64,000 nucleotides of DNA from Solwaraspora sp. WMMD406 (GTDB lineage: Bacteria; Actinomycetota; Actinomycetes; Mycobacteriales; Micromonosporaceae), in contig NZ_JARUBF010000001.1 of NCBI RefSeq assembly GCF_029626025.1, positions 1,922,001 through 1,986,000 of the forward strand, in the 5' to 3' direction. Each line of letters starts with the position of its first letter. The stretch's first letter is position 1. Under the pieces are notes generated by a model. It had not been told where the DNA came from. It was given only the letters and a program-made list of their open reading frames with translations, and ran no database searches. Made by a program: the position numbers and the translations under genes. Below, one piece after another: positions 37,118 through 46,183 of this stretch.

Positions 37118-37974
37118 TTGTGTCCGATCATCCGCAGGTAGACGTCTTCCAGCGTCGGCCGGGTGACGGTCAGGCCGGGGACCTCGCCGTCGAAGCGCGC
37201 GGCGAGGTCGGCGACCAGCGCCGTCGGCGTCGCACTCTCCTCGTGATGTGCAGTCCCGTCGGCGGTACGCCAGGAAACGGTGGCCAGGGCGTCGCGTCGC
37301 CCGCCGAGCTCGGCCGGGGGTGCGATCTCGACGAGTCGACCGGCGGCGATCACGCCGACCCGGTCGGCGAGGGCTTCGGCCTCGTCGAGGTAGTGGGTGG
37401 TCAGCAGGATCGTGGTGCCGGCACCGGCGAGTGACCGGATCAACTCCCAGAATTCCCGTCGCGCCTCGGGGTCGAAGCCGGTGGTCGGCTCGTCGAGGAA
37501 GAGCAGTTCGGGGCGGCCGACGATGCCCAGCGCCACGTCGAGGCGGCGTTTCTGTCCGCCGGAGAGGGTGTGGGTGCGGGCCTTGGCCTTGGCGGAGAGT
37601 CCGACTCGCTCGATCACCGCCGCCGGGTCGGCCGGGGCCGGATAGAAGGCGGCGAAGTGCGCGACGACCTCGCCGACGGTCAGTTCGTCGAACTCGCCGG
37701 TGCCCTGCAGGACGATGCCGATCCGGGAGCGCCACTGCGGCGTACCCGGGTCGGGGTCGACGCCGAGCACCCGGACCTCGCCGGCGTCGCGGCGGCGGTA
37801 GCCCTCCAGGATTTCCACGGTGGTGGTCTTGCCGGCGCCGTTCGGGCCGAGCAGGGCGAAGACCTCGCCGCGTCGCACGGTCAGGTCGACCCCGTCCACC
37901 GCCGGGGATCCGCCGTACGCCTTGCGCAGCCCGCGTACCTCGATCGCCGGCGCGGACGCCGCCTCGTCGCTCAT
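37114..37974 (-). CDS. ABC transporter ATP-binding protein
   Basis: 286 residues. Walker A GPNGAGKTTT, Q-loop IGIVLQGTGEFDEL, signature LSGGQKRRLDVALG, Walker B ELLFLDEPTTGFDP and the H-loop in LLTTHYLDEAEAL are all intact. A C-terminal extension (about 215-286) is typical of DrrA-type exporters. ATG 37974 is the start; it faces away from the GntR-led operon with 145 bp between. Confidence 0.93.
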   Translation of the reverse strand: MSDEAASAPAIEVRGLRKAYGGSPAVDGVDLTVRRGEVFALLGPNGAGKTTTVEILEGYRRRDAGEVRVLGVDPDPGTPQWRSRIGIVLQGTGEFDELTVGEVVAHFAAFYPAPADPAAVIERVGLSAKAKARTHTLSGGQKRRLDVALGIVGRPELLFLDEPTTGFDPEARREFWELIRSLAGAGTTILLTTHYLDEAEALADRVGVIAAGRLVEIAPPAELGGRRDALATVSWRTADGTAHHEESATPTALVADLAARFDGEVPGLTVTRPTLEDVYLRMIGHK

Positions 37975-38075
37975 GGCGTCAACTATCCCCCTGCCGGGGG
38001 AGCGTCCGCGCCGGGGTGTCGCGGTGGTGACAGACGCCGCTGACCGGCTGGACCGCCGGGGTTCGTCGGTGCTAC

Positions 38076-38099
38076 GGTTCATTACACGAGTAACGAACC
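38076..38099. promoter_or_regulatory. Inverted-repeat operator upstream of YtrA-type regulator
   Basis: GGTTCATTAC (38076-38085) and GTAACGAACC (38090-38099) are 10-bp arms with one mismatch around ACGA. It ends 20 bp before the GTG of the regulator gene, the usual position for YtrA-family autorepression. It is also 102 bp from the divergent ABC operon start. Confidence 0.7.
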
Positions 38100-38119
38100 A
38101 ATGAACCAGAGGTGCTCCC

Positions 38120-38506
38120 GTGTTCGATGATCGAAGTCCGATCTATCAGCAGATAGCCGACAAGATCAAAAACGACATCCTGAGCGGGGCGCTGCAGGAG
38201 GGCGAGCAGGTCATGTCCACCAACCAGTACGCCAGCTACTACCGCATCAACCCCGCCACCGCCGCCAAGGGCTTCCACCAGCTCATCGACGAAGGCGTGC
38301 TGTTCAAGAAGCGCGGCATCGGCATGTTCGTCAGCCCTGACGCCCGCGAGACCCTGCGCGGCCAGCGCCGCGACCGGTTCTTCACCGAGGTCGTCGACCC
38401 GATGCTCGCCGAAGCCCGGATCATCGGCATCCCGGTGACCGAGATCGTCGCCCGCATCCAGCAGTCAGGCACCAACATCCAGCAGACCGGGGAGGCACCG
38501 CAATGA
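38120..38506 (+). CDS. GntR-family regulator, YtrA type
   Basis: 128 residues: N-terminal winged helix (PIYQQIADKIKNDILSGALQEGEQVMSTNQYASYYRINPATAAKGFHQLIDEGVLFKKRGIGMFV) and a short helical dimerisation tail, the YtrA subgroup layout. These repress adjacent ABC transporter genes and respond to cell-envelope stress or antibiotics in the known cases. GTG 38120 follows AGAGGTG. The stop overlaps the next ATG (ATGA). Confidence 0.9.
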   Translation: MFDDRSPIYQQIADKIKNDILSGALQEGEQVMSTNQYASYYRINPATAAKGFHQLIDEGVLFKKRGIGMFVSPDARETLRGQRRDRFFTEVVDPMLAEARIIGIPVTEIVARIQQSGTNIQQTGEAPQ

Positions 38507-39402
38507 CCGGCCTGGGCATCGAAACCCGCGACCTCACGATCCGCTACGGCGACACGATCGCCGTCGACTCGCTCGACCTCACCCTCGCCCCCGGCAAGAT
38601 CTACGGCCTGCTCGGGCGCAACGGCTCCGGCAAGACCAGCCTGCTCGCCGTACTGTCCGCCTTCCGCCGCGCCACCAGCGGGACCGTCCGGATCGGCGGC
38701 GCCGACCCGTACGAGAACGCGGCGATCATGTCGCAGATCGCGTTCGTTCGCGACCGGGTCGACGCCCAGGACACCGACCGGGTCGGCTGCATCCTGGACC
38801 TTGCCGCGACGCTGCGGCCCAACTGGGACGCCGACTACGCCAAGCGCCTGGTCGAACGGTTTGACCTGCCGATGCGCAAACGGCTCAACGGACTGAGCCG
38901 GGGCATGAAATCCGCCCTCAGCGTCACCCTCGGACTGGCTGCCCGAGCACCACTGACCATCTTCGACGAGGCCTACCTCGGCCTCGACGCCCCCAGCCGG
39001 TACGCCTTCTACGACGAAGTGCTGGCCGACTACCTGGCCCACCCGCGCACCATCGTGCTCTCCACCCACCTCATCGAAGAGGTCGGCTCGCTGTTCGAGG
39101 AAGTGGTCATCCTGCACCGGGGCCGGCTGGTCGCCCACGAGGAGACCGAGACCCTACGCGCCCGGGGGACCACGGTGACCGGCCCGGCCGCCGCCGTCGA
39201 CGCGTTCGTCGCCGGGCGCACCGTTCTCGGCAGCCAGCAGCTCGGCGGCACCCGCTCCACCACCATTTTCGGCACCGTCGACGACGGCGACCGGGCCGCC
39301 GCCCGTACCACCGGGTTGGAGCTCGGCCCGATCGGGCTGCAGGACCTGTTCGTGCACCTCACCGCTGACGGCGCGGCAGACATCAAGGAGGTACGGCGAT
39401 GA
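38503..39402 (+). CDS. ABC transporter ATP-binding protein, YtrB-like
   Basis: 299 residues. Walker A GRNGSGKTS; the signature is LSRGMKSAL instead of LSGGQ, as is usual next to YtrA-type regulators; Walker B is LTIFDEAYLGLD; the H-loop is in LSTHLIEEV. Overlaps the regulator and the following permease by 4 bp each, so the three are translationally coupled. Confidence 0.9.
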   Translation: MTGLGIETRDLTIRYGDTIAVDSLDLTLAPGKIYGLLGRNGSGKTSLLAVLSAFRRATSGTVRIGGADPYENAAIMSQIAFVRDRVDAQDTDRVGCILDLAATLRPNWDADYAKRLVERFDLPMRKRLNGLSRGMKSALSVTLGLAARAPLTIFDEAYLGLDAPSRYAFYDEVLADYLAHPRTIVLSTHLIEEVGSLFEEVVILHRGRLVAHEETETLRARGTTVTGPAAAVDAFVAGRTVLGSQQLGGTRSTTIFGTVDDGDRAAARTTGLELGPIGLQDLFVHLTADGAADIKEVRR

Positions 39403-40124
39403 GCGCCCCCGCGTGGAAGGTCTGCCGGACGTTGCTGCGCCGGTCGTTGCCGCTGGCCGGCGCCTATTGGGCGATCCTCTACCTGGTCTGGGCCGTGGTG
39501 ATCGGCCTGATCGCGCGATTCGGCACCGTCGAGGCCAGCATGTGGCAGAACATGGGCCTGCAGGCCCCGCGCTGGTTCACCTTCGTCTTCGGCGTCACCG
39601 CTCTCGGCGCCTACCTGCCGATGTTCGTCGCCCAGGGCGTCACCCGACGGGACGCGCTGATCGGTTCCTGGGGTTTCCTGCTGCCGTACGCCGTGGGCTT
39701 CGCCGCCGTCACGACGGTCGGTTTCGGCGTCGAGTACCTCACGTTCGACGCCTTCGGCCTACTCGGCGGGCTGACCGAGCCGTATCCGGTCGGCTCGGCG
39801 GGCGAGGTCGCCGCGCTCTGGCTGGAGTACGGGCTGGTCAACGTCGGCTACACAGCCGCCGGAGCGCTCTGCGCGATCGCCTACCACGTGCTCAATCCCT
39901 GGTGGGCGACGCTGCTGCTGCCGCTGACTCTGTTGCCGGCGTTCGTCGTCGAGCTCGCGTTCCGTACCGAATGGACCGGGGTGGCGTTCGGTCGGCTGCT
40001 CGGCCTCGGCGACGAGGCACACCTCGGCACCGGCACCCTGGCCGCGCTGGCCGCGCTGGCGGTCGCCAGCGCCGTCACCTGGGCGTTGGTCCGGCGACTG
40101 CCGATCAAGAAGATCACCGGCTGA
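39399..40124 (+). CDS. Membrane protein, permease partner of the YtrB-like ATPase
   Basis: 241 residues with about six membrane helices (about 20-40, 58-80, 98-120, 140-165, 168-190 and 210-232). No clear ABC-2 signature, but gene overlap with the ATPase argues that it is the permease. The sequence between helices 4 and 5 (LNPWWATLLLPLTLLP) is the best conserved-looking part. Confidence 0.75.
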   Translation: MSAPAWKVCRTLLRRSLPLAGAYWAILYLVWAVVIGLIARFGTVEASMWQNMGLQAPRWFTFVFGVTALGAYLPMFVAQGVTRRDALIGSWGFLLPYAVGFAAVTTVGFGVEYLTFDAFGLLGGLTEPYPVGSAGEVAALWLEYGLVNVGYTAAGALCAIAYHVLNPWWATLLLPLTLLPAFVVELAFRTEWTGVAFGRLLGLGDEAHLGTGTLAALAALAVASAVTWALVRRLPIKKITG

Positions 40125-40133
40125 GGGGGAACC

Positions 40134-41036
40134 ATGCCCGTCATCGACGTCGAACACCTGCACAAGCGGTACGGCGACCTGGTCGCGGTGGACGACGTGT
40201 CGTTCACCGTCGACGAAGGAGAGATCTTCGGCATCCTCGGCCGCAACGGTGCCGGCAAGACCACCACTGTGGAGTGCGCGCTCGGGTTGCGCCGGCCGGA
40301 CCGGGGCAGCGTACGGGTGCTCGGCCTGGACCCGCAGCGCGACGGTGCCCGACTGCGCCAGCGGCTCGGCGCCCAGCTGCAGGAGAGCCAACTGCCGGAG
40401 CGGATGAAGGTCTGGGAGGCCTTGGAGCTCTACAGCTCCTTCTACCGGCAGCCCGCCGACTGGCGGGAACTGCTCGACCTGCTCGGCCTGTCGGCCCGGC
40501 ACGACGCCCGGTTCGGCCAGCTCTCCGGCGGGCAGAAGCAGCGTCTGTCGGTGGCGCTCGCCCTGGTCGGCGACCCGAAGGTGGCGTTCCTCGACGAACT
40601 CACCACCGGACTGGACCCGGCGGCCCGCCGCGACACCTGGTCGCTGATCGAGTCGGTCCGCAACCGGGGTGTCACCCTGGTCCTGGTCACCCACCTGATG
40701 GAGGAGGCGGAACGGCTCTGTGACCGGGTCGCGGTCATCGACGCCGGTCGGGTGGTCGCCGTGGACACCCCGGCCGGGCTGGCCGCCGGCGTCGACGCCG
40801 GGCAACGGATCCGGTTCGTCGCGGACCGACCACTGGACCTCGCCCTGCTCACCGCGCTGCCGCAGGTCACGTCGGCGACCGTCGACGGACGTGAGGTCGT
40901 CGTCGAAGGCGGCGCGGAGCTGTTCTTCGCCGTCGCCGCGGCGCTGTCCCGGCATGGGGTCACGCCGCGCGAGCTACGCCTGCACCAGGCTACGTTGGAC
41001 GACGCCTTCCTGGCGCTCACCGGAGGTGCCCGATGA
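40134..41036 (+). CDS. ABC transporter ATP-binding protein
   Basis: 300 residues. Walker A GRNGAGKTTT, signature LSGGQKQRLSVAL, Walker B KVAFLDELTTGLDP (DEL in place of the commoner DEP) and H-loop LVTHLMEEAERL. Starts 9 bp after the upstream permease, with GAGGGG as ribosome-binding site, and overlaps the next permease by 4 bp. It is a second, complete exporter in the same operon. Confidence 0.92.
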   Translation: MPVIDVEHLHKRYGDLVAVDDVSFTVDEGEIFGILGRNGAGKTTTVECALGLRRPDRGSVRVLGLDPQRDGARLRQRLGAQLQESQLPERMKVWEALELYSSFYRQPADWRELLDLLGLSARHDARFGQLSGGQKQRLSVALALVGDPKVAFLDELTTGLDPAARRDTWSLIESVRNRGVTLVLVTHLMEEAERLCDRVAVIDAGRVVAVDTPAGLAAGVDAGQRIRFVADRPLDLALLTALPQVTSATVDGREVVVEGGAELFFAVAAALSRHGVTPRELRLHQATLDDAFLALTGGAR

Positions 41037-41776
41037 CCGCGCTGGGTCGGCTCACCGTGATGGAGGCCAAGCTGTTCCTGCGGGATCCGGCGGCCGTGGT
41101 GATGGCACTGGCCTTCCCGATGCTGCTCATCGTCGTGCTGGGCGGGGTGATGCCCGGTTTCCGTACCCCGGTGGCGGAGCTCGCCGGCCTGCGCCCGATC
41201 GACTTCTACCTGCCGGTGGTGGTGGCGCTGGCGGTCGCCACCATCGCGATCAACGCGCTGCCCACGACGATGGCCGCCTACCGCGAGCGGGGCGTGCTGC
41301 GCCGGATGGCCACCACCCCGGTACGCCCGGAGAAGCTGCTCGGCGCCCAGCTGCTGGTCTCCACCGCCGCTACCACCGTCGCGGTCGGTCTGGCCGTCGC
41401 GGCGGCGGCCGTCGTGTTCCGGGTGCCACTGCCGGAGCGTCCGTTGGGTTTTCTCGGTGTCTTTCTGCTCGGCGCGGCGGCCACCTTCGCCGTCGGGTTG
41501 CTGATCGCGGCCCTGGTGCCGACCGGCCGGGCGGCGAACGCCATCAGCATGCTGGTCTACTTCCCGATGCTGTTCTTCGCCGGGGTCTGGACGCCGGGGC
41601 CGATGATGCCCGAGGCGATCCGCCGGATCAGCGACCTCACCCCGTTGGGTGCGCTGAGCCAGGCCATGCAGGCCAGCTGGGCCGGCGATCCGGTTCGCCC
41701 GCTGCACCTGCTGGTGATGGCGGCCTACCTGACGGCCGTCGGGGCGCTGGCCGCTCGCTGGTTCCGCTGGCGGTGA
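41033..41776 (+). CDS. ABC-2 type transporter permease
   Basis: 247 residues, six helices, ABC-2 family pattern (LFLRDPAAVVMALAFPMLLIVVLGGVMP near the start; TTMAAYRERGVLRRMATTPVRPEKLLGAQ in the cytoplasmic loop; ISDLTPLGALSQAMQASW near the end). ATGA overlap with the ATPase gene. Last gene of the GntR-led operon; convergent with the deacetylase gene 53 bp on. Confidence 0.9.
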   Translation: MTALGRLTVMEAKLFLRDPAAVVMALAFPMLLIVVLGGVMPGFRTPVAELAGLRPIDFYLPVVVALAVATIAINALPTTMAAYRERGVLRRMATTPVRPEKLLGAQLLVSTAATTVAVGLAVAAAAVVFRVPLPERPLGFLGVFLLGAAATFAVGLLIAALVPTGRAANAISMLVYFPMLFFAGVWTPGPMMPEAIRRISDLTPLGALSQAMQASWAGDPVRPLHLLVMAAYLTAVGALAARWFRWR

Positions 41777-41829
41777 CCGACGGTGCCGCTCAGTGCGACC
41801 CCCCGGCGTCGCGAACGAACCTGCGGCCG

Positions 41830-42765
41830 CTATCCGGCGAGGACCTCGGACAGGGTCGCCGGGGTCAGGCCACGGTCGCGCAGACCGGCGAGGATGTGCG
41901 GCAACGCCTCGTCGGTCATGGCGGCGTTGGCCTCGGTGACGTGCAGGACCACCACCGAACCCGGCTGCACCCGGGACAGCACCGCGTCGACGATCGGCTG
42001 CCAGGCGGTGGCGAACGGGTCGCCGCTGATCACGTCGCCGTCCACCACGGTCACGCCCAGCGGGGCCAGCGCGGCCAGCGCCGCCCCGTCGTGGCACAGC
42101 CCGGGGAACCGGAAGTAGCGGGTCTGCCGTCCGCCGTACGGCTCGATCACCTCGAACGTCTTCGCCACGTCGGCTGTCATCGCGTTCGCCGGCAGCTGCG
42201 GAAGCCCGTAGCAGTCGGCGGTGAACGCCGAGTGGTCGTACGTATGGTTGGCGAGTTCGAAGCGGGGGTTGCCGGCCAGCCGGCGGGTCAGGTCCGGATA
42301 CTCCTCGACCCACATCCCGGTCAGGAAGAACGTCGCCGGCACCTGCTCGCGTTCCAGCAGTTCGACGATGGCCAGGTTGGCGTACGAGCGCACCTCGCCG
42401 CTGCGCAGGCTGTAGCGCATCCCTTCGGTCATGTCGGCGTCGAAGGTCAACGCGACCAGGTCACCGCCGCGCGGTCCGTGGTCCACCACGGGCGGGCGGG
42501 TACCGGGCCGGGTCGCACCGGGCCGGTCGGTGGGGCGGTCCGGGGGAGCGGGGCTCGGTGACGAGGCGGGCGACGGGCCGGGCGGCGTACCGCCGTCGGT
42601 GCCCGGACCACCGGTCGACGCCGCCGCCGGATCGACGGTGCCGGCCACGGCCGAGGCCGGCACCGACAGCCCGTCTTCGTGGGTGACCAGGCCGACGACG
42701 ATCGCCCCGACGCCGAGTACGGCGACCGCTGTCGCCACCGCCAGTCCCGTCCAACGTGAACCCAC
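41830..42765 (-). CDS. Secreted or anchored polysaccharide deacetylase (CE4 / NodB fold)
   Basis: 311 residues from GTG 42765. An N-terminal signal anchor (about 6-27) is followed by a Pro/Ser/Gly-rich linker (about 35-95) and a NodB domain. Motifs: TFDADM in place of the usual TFDDG, metal histidines in NHTYDH, RFPGLCH in place of R-x-P-Y, and the C-terminal VVVLHVTEAN. Acts outside the membrane on an N-acetylated glycan such as peptidoglycan or an exopolysaccharide. The extra Ala in motif 1 moves the second Asp by one position, so activity is likely but not certain. Confidence 0.88.
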   Translation of the reverse strand: MGSRWTGLAVATAVAVLGVGAIVVGLVTHEDGLSVPASAVAGTVDPAAASTGGPGTDGGTPPGPSPASSPSPAPPDRPTDRPGATRPGTRPPVVDHGPRGGDLVALTFDADMTEGMRYSLRSGEVRSYANLAIVELLEREQVPATFFLTGMWVEEYPDLTRRLAGNPRFELANHTYDHSAFTADCYGLPQLPANAMTADVAKTFEVIEPYGGRQTRYFRFPGLCHDGAALAALAPLGVTVVDGDVISGDPFATAWQPIVDAVLSRVQPGSVVVLHVTEANAAMTDEALPHILAGLRDRGLTPATLSEVLAG

Positions 42766-42885
42766 AGCGGAAATCGTCGCAGGCGCGGCGCGCCGTTGGT
42801 GAACGGGTGCTCGCGTTCCGGCCGTTCGGTGCCGGGCTTCGACGCGTTCAGCCTGTCGCGGATGCCCCGTTCGACCTGATATCGG

Positions 42886-43503
42886 TCAGACCCGGTATCC
42901 GGCGGCCCGGGCGGCTTTGCGTTCCCGGCGGCGGGCCCGCGCCCGGCGGATCAGCAACGGCCCGCCGATCACCAGCACGGCCAGGAAGACCAGCACCAGT
43001 ACGGGCAGCAGGATGGCCACCACCGACATCACCACGCTGGCGACGTCCTCCGCGGTGCTCGCCACCGGAGCACCGGTGCCGGCGGTCGCCGTGTTGATCA
43101 CCGGTCGGGCGGTGGCCTTGAGACCATGCACTCCGAGCGCGATCAGCACCCCGACCAGCACCGGTATCCACTGGTTCGAGGTGAAGAACTCACCCGGGTC
43201 GGTGACGGTCACCGTCTCCGACGACGATCCGGCGCCGAACGCCAACCCACCGGCGGTCGGGCGGACCACCGTCTGCACCACGTCGTTGACGTGGTCCACC
43301 ACCGGCACCTTGTCGGCGACCAGCTCGACGGCGAGCAGCCCGGCCAGGATGGCCAGCACCCAGCCGTTGCTGATCCACTGCCACCCGTCGGGCGGCGTGA
43401 TCAGACTGGTGTAGCGGGCCAACAGCCCCACGGTCAGCAGCGGAATGTACGCGTTGAGCCCCGCGGAGGCGGCCAGCCCGGTCCCGGTCAGCAGTTCGAA
43501 CAC
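42886..43503 (-). CDS. DUF4126 family membrane protein
   Basis: 205 residues with about five hydrophobic segments. The opening TGTGLAASAGLNAYIPLLTVGLLAR and the central VADKVPVVDHVNDVVQTVVRPTAGGLAFG match the DUF4126 family. Ends in a basic tail (RRARARRRERKAARAAG). Function unknown. GTG 43503. Confidence 0.82.
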   Translation of the reverse strand: MFELLTGTGLAASAGLNAYIPLLTVGLLARYTSLITPPDGWQWISNGWVLAILAGLLAVELVADKVPVVDHVNDVVQTVVRPTAGGLAFGAGSSSETVTVTDPGEFFTSNQWIPVLVGVLIALGVHGLKATARPVINTATAGTGAPVASTAEDVASVVMSVVAILLPVLVLVFLAVLVIGGPLLIRRARARRRERKAARAAGYRV

Positions 43504-43573
43504 GTGATCCAGGATGGCACCGGCGCGCCAGCCCCGCGCGGCACCCGTACCCCGCTGCCGCTACCCTCGTCGG

Positions 43574-44230
43574 GTGCGGCTGGTGATTGCGCGATGCTCG
43601 GTGGACTACGTCGGTCGACTCTCGGCGCATCTGCCGACGGCGACCCGGTTGCTGATGGTCAAGGCGGACGGGTCGGTCTCGATCCACGCCGACGACCGGG
43701 CGTACAAGCCGTTGAACTGGATGAGCCCGCCGTGCCGGTTGGAAGAGGCGCCGGGTGTGTGGCGGGTGGTCAACAAGGCCGGCGAGGAGCTGCGGATCAC
43801 GCTGGAGGAGATCTTCCAGGACACCTCGTACGACCTCGGCGTCGACCCCGGCCTGCGCAAGGACGGGGTGGAGGCGCACCTGCAGGAGCTGCTCGCCGCC
43901 AACCCGGGTACCTTCGGCGACGAGTTCACCCTGGTGCGCCGCGAGTACATGACGGCGATCGGGCCGGTGGACCTGCTCTGCCGGGACGGGTCGGCGACGG
44001 TCGCCATCGAGGTGAAACGACGGGGCGAGATCGACGGCGTGGAACAGCTCACCCGCTATCTGGAACTGCTCAACCGGGATCCGCTGCTCTCCCCGGTGCG
44101 CGGCATCTTCGCCGCGCAGGAGATCAAGCCGCAGGCCAGGGTGCTCGCCGAGGACCGGGGCATCCGCTGCGTGGTCGTCGACTACGACAAGCTGCGGGGC
44201 ATCGAACGCGACGAACTCACCCTGTTCTGA
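43574..44230 (+). CDS. nucS: Endonuclease NucS/EndoMS (mismatch-specific)
   Basis: 218 residues. Actinobacteria lack MutS/MutL and use NucS, which cuts both strands at mismatches. N-terminal DNA-binding half contains [16 protein letters not shown]. The C-terminal RecB-like nuclease has its catalytic residues in [10 protein letters not shown] and [22 protein letters not shown]. The last residues ERDELTLF fit a sliding-clamp-binding motif. GTG 43574 lies 6 bp after TACCCT, a -10-like box, so the mRNA is probably leaderless; a longer frame from 43514 has no conservation. Confidence 0.94.
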   Translation: MRLVIARCSVDYVGRLSAHLPTATRLLMVKADGSVSIHADDRAYKPLNWMSPPCRLEEAPGVWRVVNKAGEELRITLEEIFQDTSYDLGVDPGLRKDGVEAHLQELLAANPGTFGDEFTLVRREYMTAIGPVDLLCRDGSATVAIEVKRRGEIDGVEQLTRYLELLNRDPLLSPVRGIFAAQEIKPQARVLAEDRGIRCVVVDYDKLRGIERDELTLF

Positions 44231-44314
44231 TCTGTCGCCCGCTGTGCCGATCCGCGGTCCCGGTGCCGATCCGTCGGTCGCTGTGCCGGCAGATGGGATC
44301 GGCGCCCGGCCCGG

Positions 44315-45817
44315 CTAGCGCCGTCCGTAGCGTAGCCGGATCGCCGTGACGATCCGGGCCACGTCGGCCGGCGTACGCCGGAACGTCATCGTCGGCAGCA
44401 CGGACGGTGCCCGGCGCTGGGTGATCGCCTTGGCTCGGGCGAACTCCCGCAGACCGTCGTCGCCGTGGATCCGACCGAAGCCGGACTCGCCGATCCCGCC
44501 GAACGGCAACGCGCCGAATCCGACGAAGGTCAGCGCCGAGTTGATCGAGGTCATTCCGGTGCGCATCCGGCGGGCCACCGGGACCGCCCGGCGTCGGCCG
44601 AACACCGAGCCACCCAGGCCGTACCGGCTGTCGTTGGTCCGGGCCAGGGCCTCGTCGATGCCGTCGACCCGGTTGATGACGACCGTGGGTCCGAAGGTCT
44701 CCTCGCGGACGGCGGCCGCGTCCGCCGGCACGTCGACCAGCACCGTCGGACGCACGTACGGCGGCTGTACCGCCGCCGGGCCGCCGAGCACCGCCCGTCC
44801 GCCACGGGCCAGGGCGTCGTCGATGTGTCGCCGGATGATCGCGATCTGGTCAGGCATGGTGATCGGACCGATGTCGTCGGTCGGCGCGGCACCGACGGTC
44901 AGCCGGCTGGCCCGGTCGACCACGGCGGCGACGAACGCGTCGTGCACCGGGGCCAGGGCGTACACCCGCTCGATGCCGATGCAGCTCTGCCCGGCGTTGG
45001 TCATCGCGCCCCAGACGCAGGCGTCGGCCGCCGCGTCGACGTCCGCGTCGTCGTCGACGATCATCGCGTCCTTGCCGCCGGCCTCGATCAGCACCGGGGT
45101 GAGCGTCTCGGCGCAGGCCGCCATCACCGCGCGGCCGGTACGGGGCGAGCCGGTGAACGCGACCTTGTCGACGCCGGCCCGGCAGAGCGCGGCGCCGACG
45201 TCGCCGAGACCGTGCACGATCCCGAGTACGGGATGCTCCGGCACCACCTCGGCGAAGGTGTCGACCAGCCACTGGCCGACCGTCGGGGTGTACTCGCTGG
45301 GTTTGAAGACGACGCTGTTGCCGGCGGCCAGGGCGTACGCGATCGAGCCGACCGGGGTGACCACCGGGTAGTTCCACGGTCCGATGACCGCGACGACGCC
45401 GAGCGGCTGGTACTCCAGGTGACCGCTGAACTCGGCGGTGACCAGCCGGGTGCGGGTACGGCGCGGACCGAGCACCCGTTTGGCGTTGTGCGCGGCCCAG
45501 TCGATGTGCTCGACGGCCGCCGCCACTTCGACGACGCCGTCCGCGACCGGCTTGCCGCCCTCGCGGTGGATCAGGTCGGCCAGTTCGGTCATCCGGTTGG
45601 CCAGCGACCGACGCCAGGCCAGCAGCCGGTCCCGACGTCCGGCCTGGCCCAGCCCCACCCACCAGCGGCTGGCGGTGCGGGCGGCGGCGACCGTGGCGGA
45701 CACCTGATCGGCGTCGGCCACCGGGAACCGGCCCGCTTCGGTGCCGGTCGCCGGATTGGTCGAGACGAGGACGCCGGCGTCGATCACCGGTTGGCCGGGG
45801 ACGTGTACGGCGGTCAT
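44315..45817 (-). CDS. NAD(P)-dependent aldehyde dehydrogenase (succinate-semialdehyde type)
   Basis: 500 residues from ATG 45817, which has AGGAG about 9 nt upstream; ATG 45919 would add 34 unconserved Pro-rich residues. NAD-binding VIGPWNYPV and KVAFTGSPRTGRAVM, catalytic Glu in LIEAGGKDAMIV and catalytic Cys in NAGQSCIGIERV are all present. The closest type is succinate-semialdehyde or general aliphatic aldehyde dehydrogenase; the natural substrate cannot be fixed. TAGACT around 45935 is a candidate -10 box on this strand. Confidence 0.9.
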   Translation of the reverse strand: MTAVHVPGQPVIDAGVLVSTNPATGTEAGRFPVADADQVSATVAAARTASRWWVGLGQAGRRDRLLAWRRSLANRMTELADLIHREGGKPVADGVVEVAAAVEHIDWAAHNAKRVLGPRRTRTRLVTAEFSGHLEYQPLGVVAVIGPWNYPVVTPVGSIAYALAAGNSVVFKPSEYTPTVGQWLVDTFAEVVPEHPVLGIVHGLGDVGAALCRAGVDKVAFTGSPRTGRAVMAACAETLTPVLIEAGGKDAMIVDDDADVDAAADACVWGAMTNAGQSCIGIERVYALAPVHDAFVAAVVDRASRLTVGAAPTDDIGPITMPDQIAIIRRHIDDALARGGRAVLGGPAAVQPPYVRPTVLVDVPADAAAVREETFGPTVVINRVDGIDEALARTNDSRYGLGGSVFGRRRAVPVARRMRTGMTSINSALTFVGFGALPFGGIGESGFGRIHGDDGLREFARAKAITQRRAPSVLPTMTFRRTPADVARIVTAIRLRYGRR

Positions 45818-46183
45818 TTGGTCGAAGCTCCTGACGGCGATCGAGGTCTCGTCGACCGTGGGTGTGGGCCGCCCGGGCGGGATGGGGCCGGCTGGGTCGG
45901 GCGGGTCGGTTCGTGGCATCGTGGTCCGAAGTCTAGACACGAGAAATACTTGCGGGTAGCAAGACTTCGATTCATGGCAATGTATTGGCATGCTTGACCG
46001 CGTGGTGTCGGCGCACGTGTCCGGTCGGCGTCGGGGGGCCGACGAACCGGTGGCGCACTCCTGCCCCGCCTGGCGGGCAACACCGGACGAGGGACCGTGT
46101 CGGTCCACCCGCGCACGATGGCAGGCTGCATCGGGTGACGCGACGTGCGTCGCCACCGAGGGGGGAAGGCGTCATACCAGCAC
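45818..46183. other. Divergent intergenic region between aldehyde dehydrogenase and FHA genes
   Basis: 366 bp without a convincing gene. It includes an AT-rich stretch (45935-46000), the minus-strand -10 candidate above, and a small inverted repeat CTTGC-GGGTA-GCAAG (about 45950-45964). It should hold promoters for both genes. Part of it would be coding if the dehydrogenase began at 45919. Confidence 0.6.
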
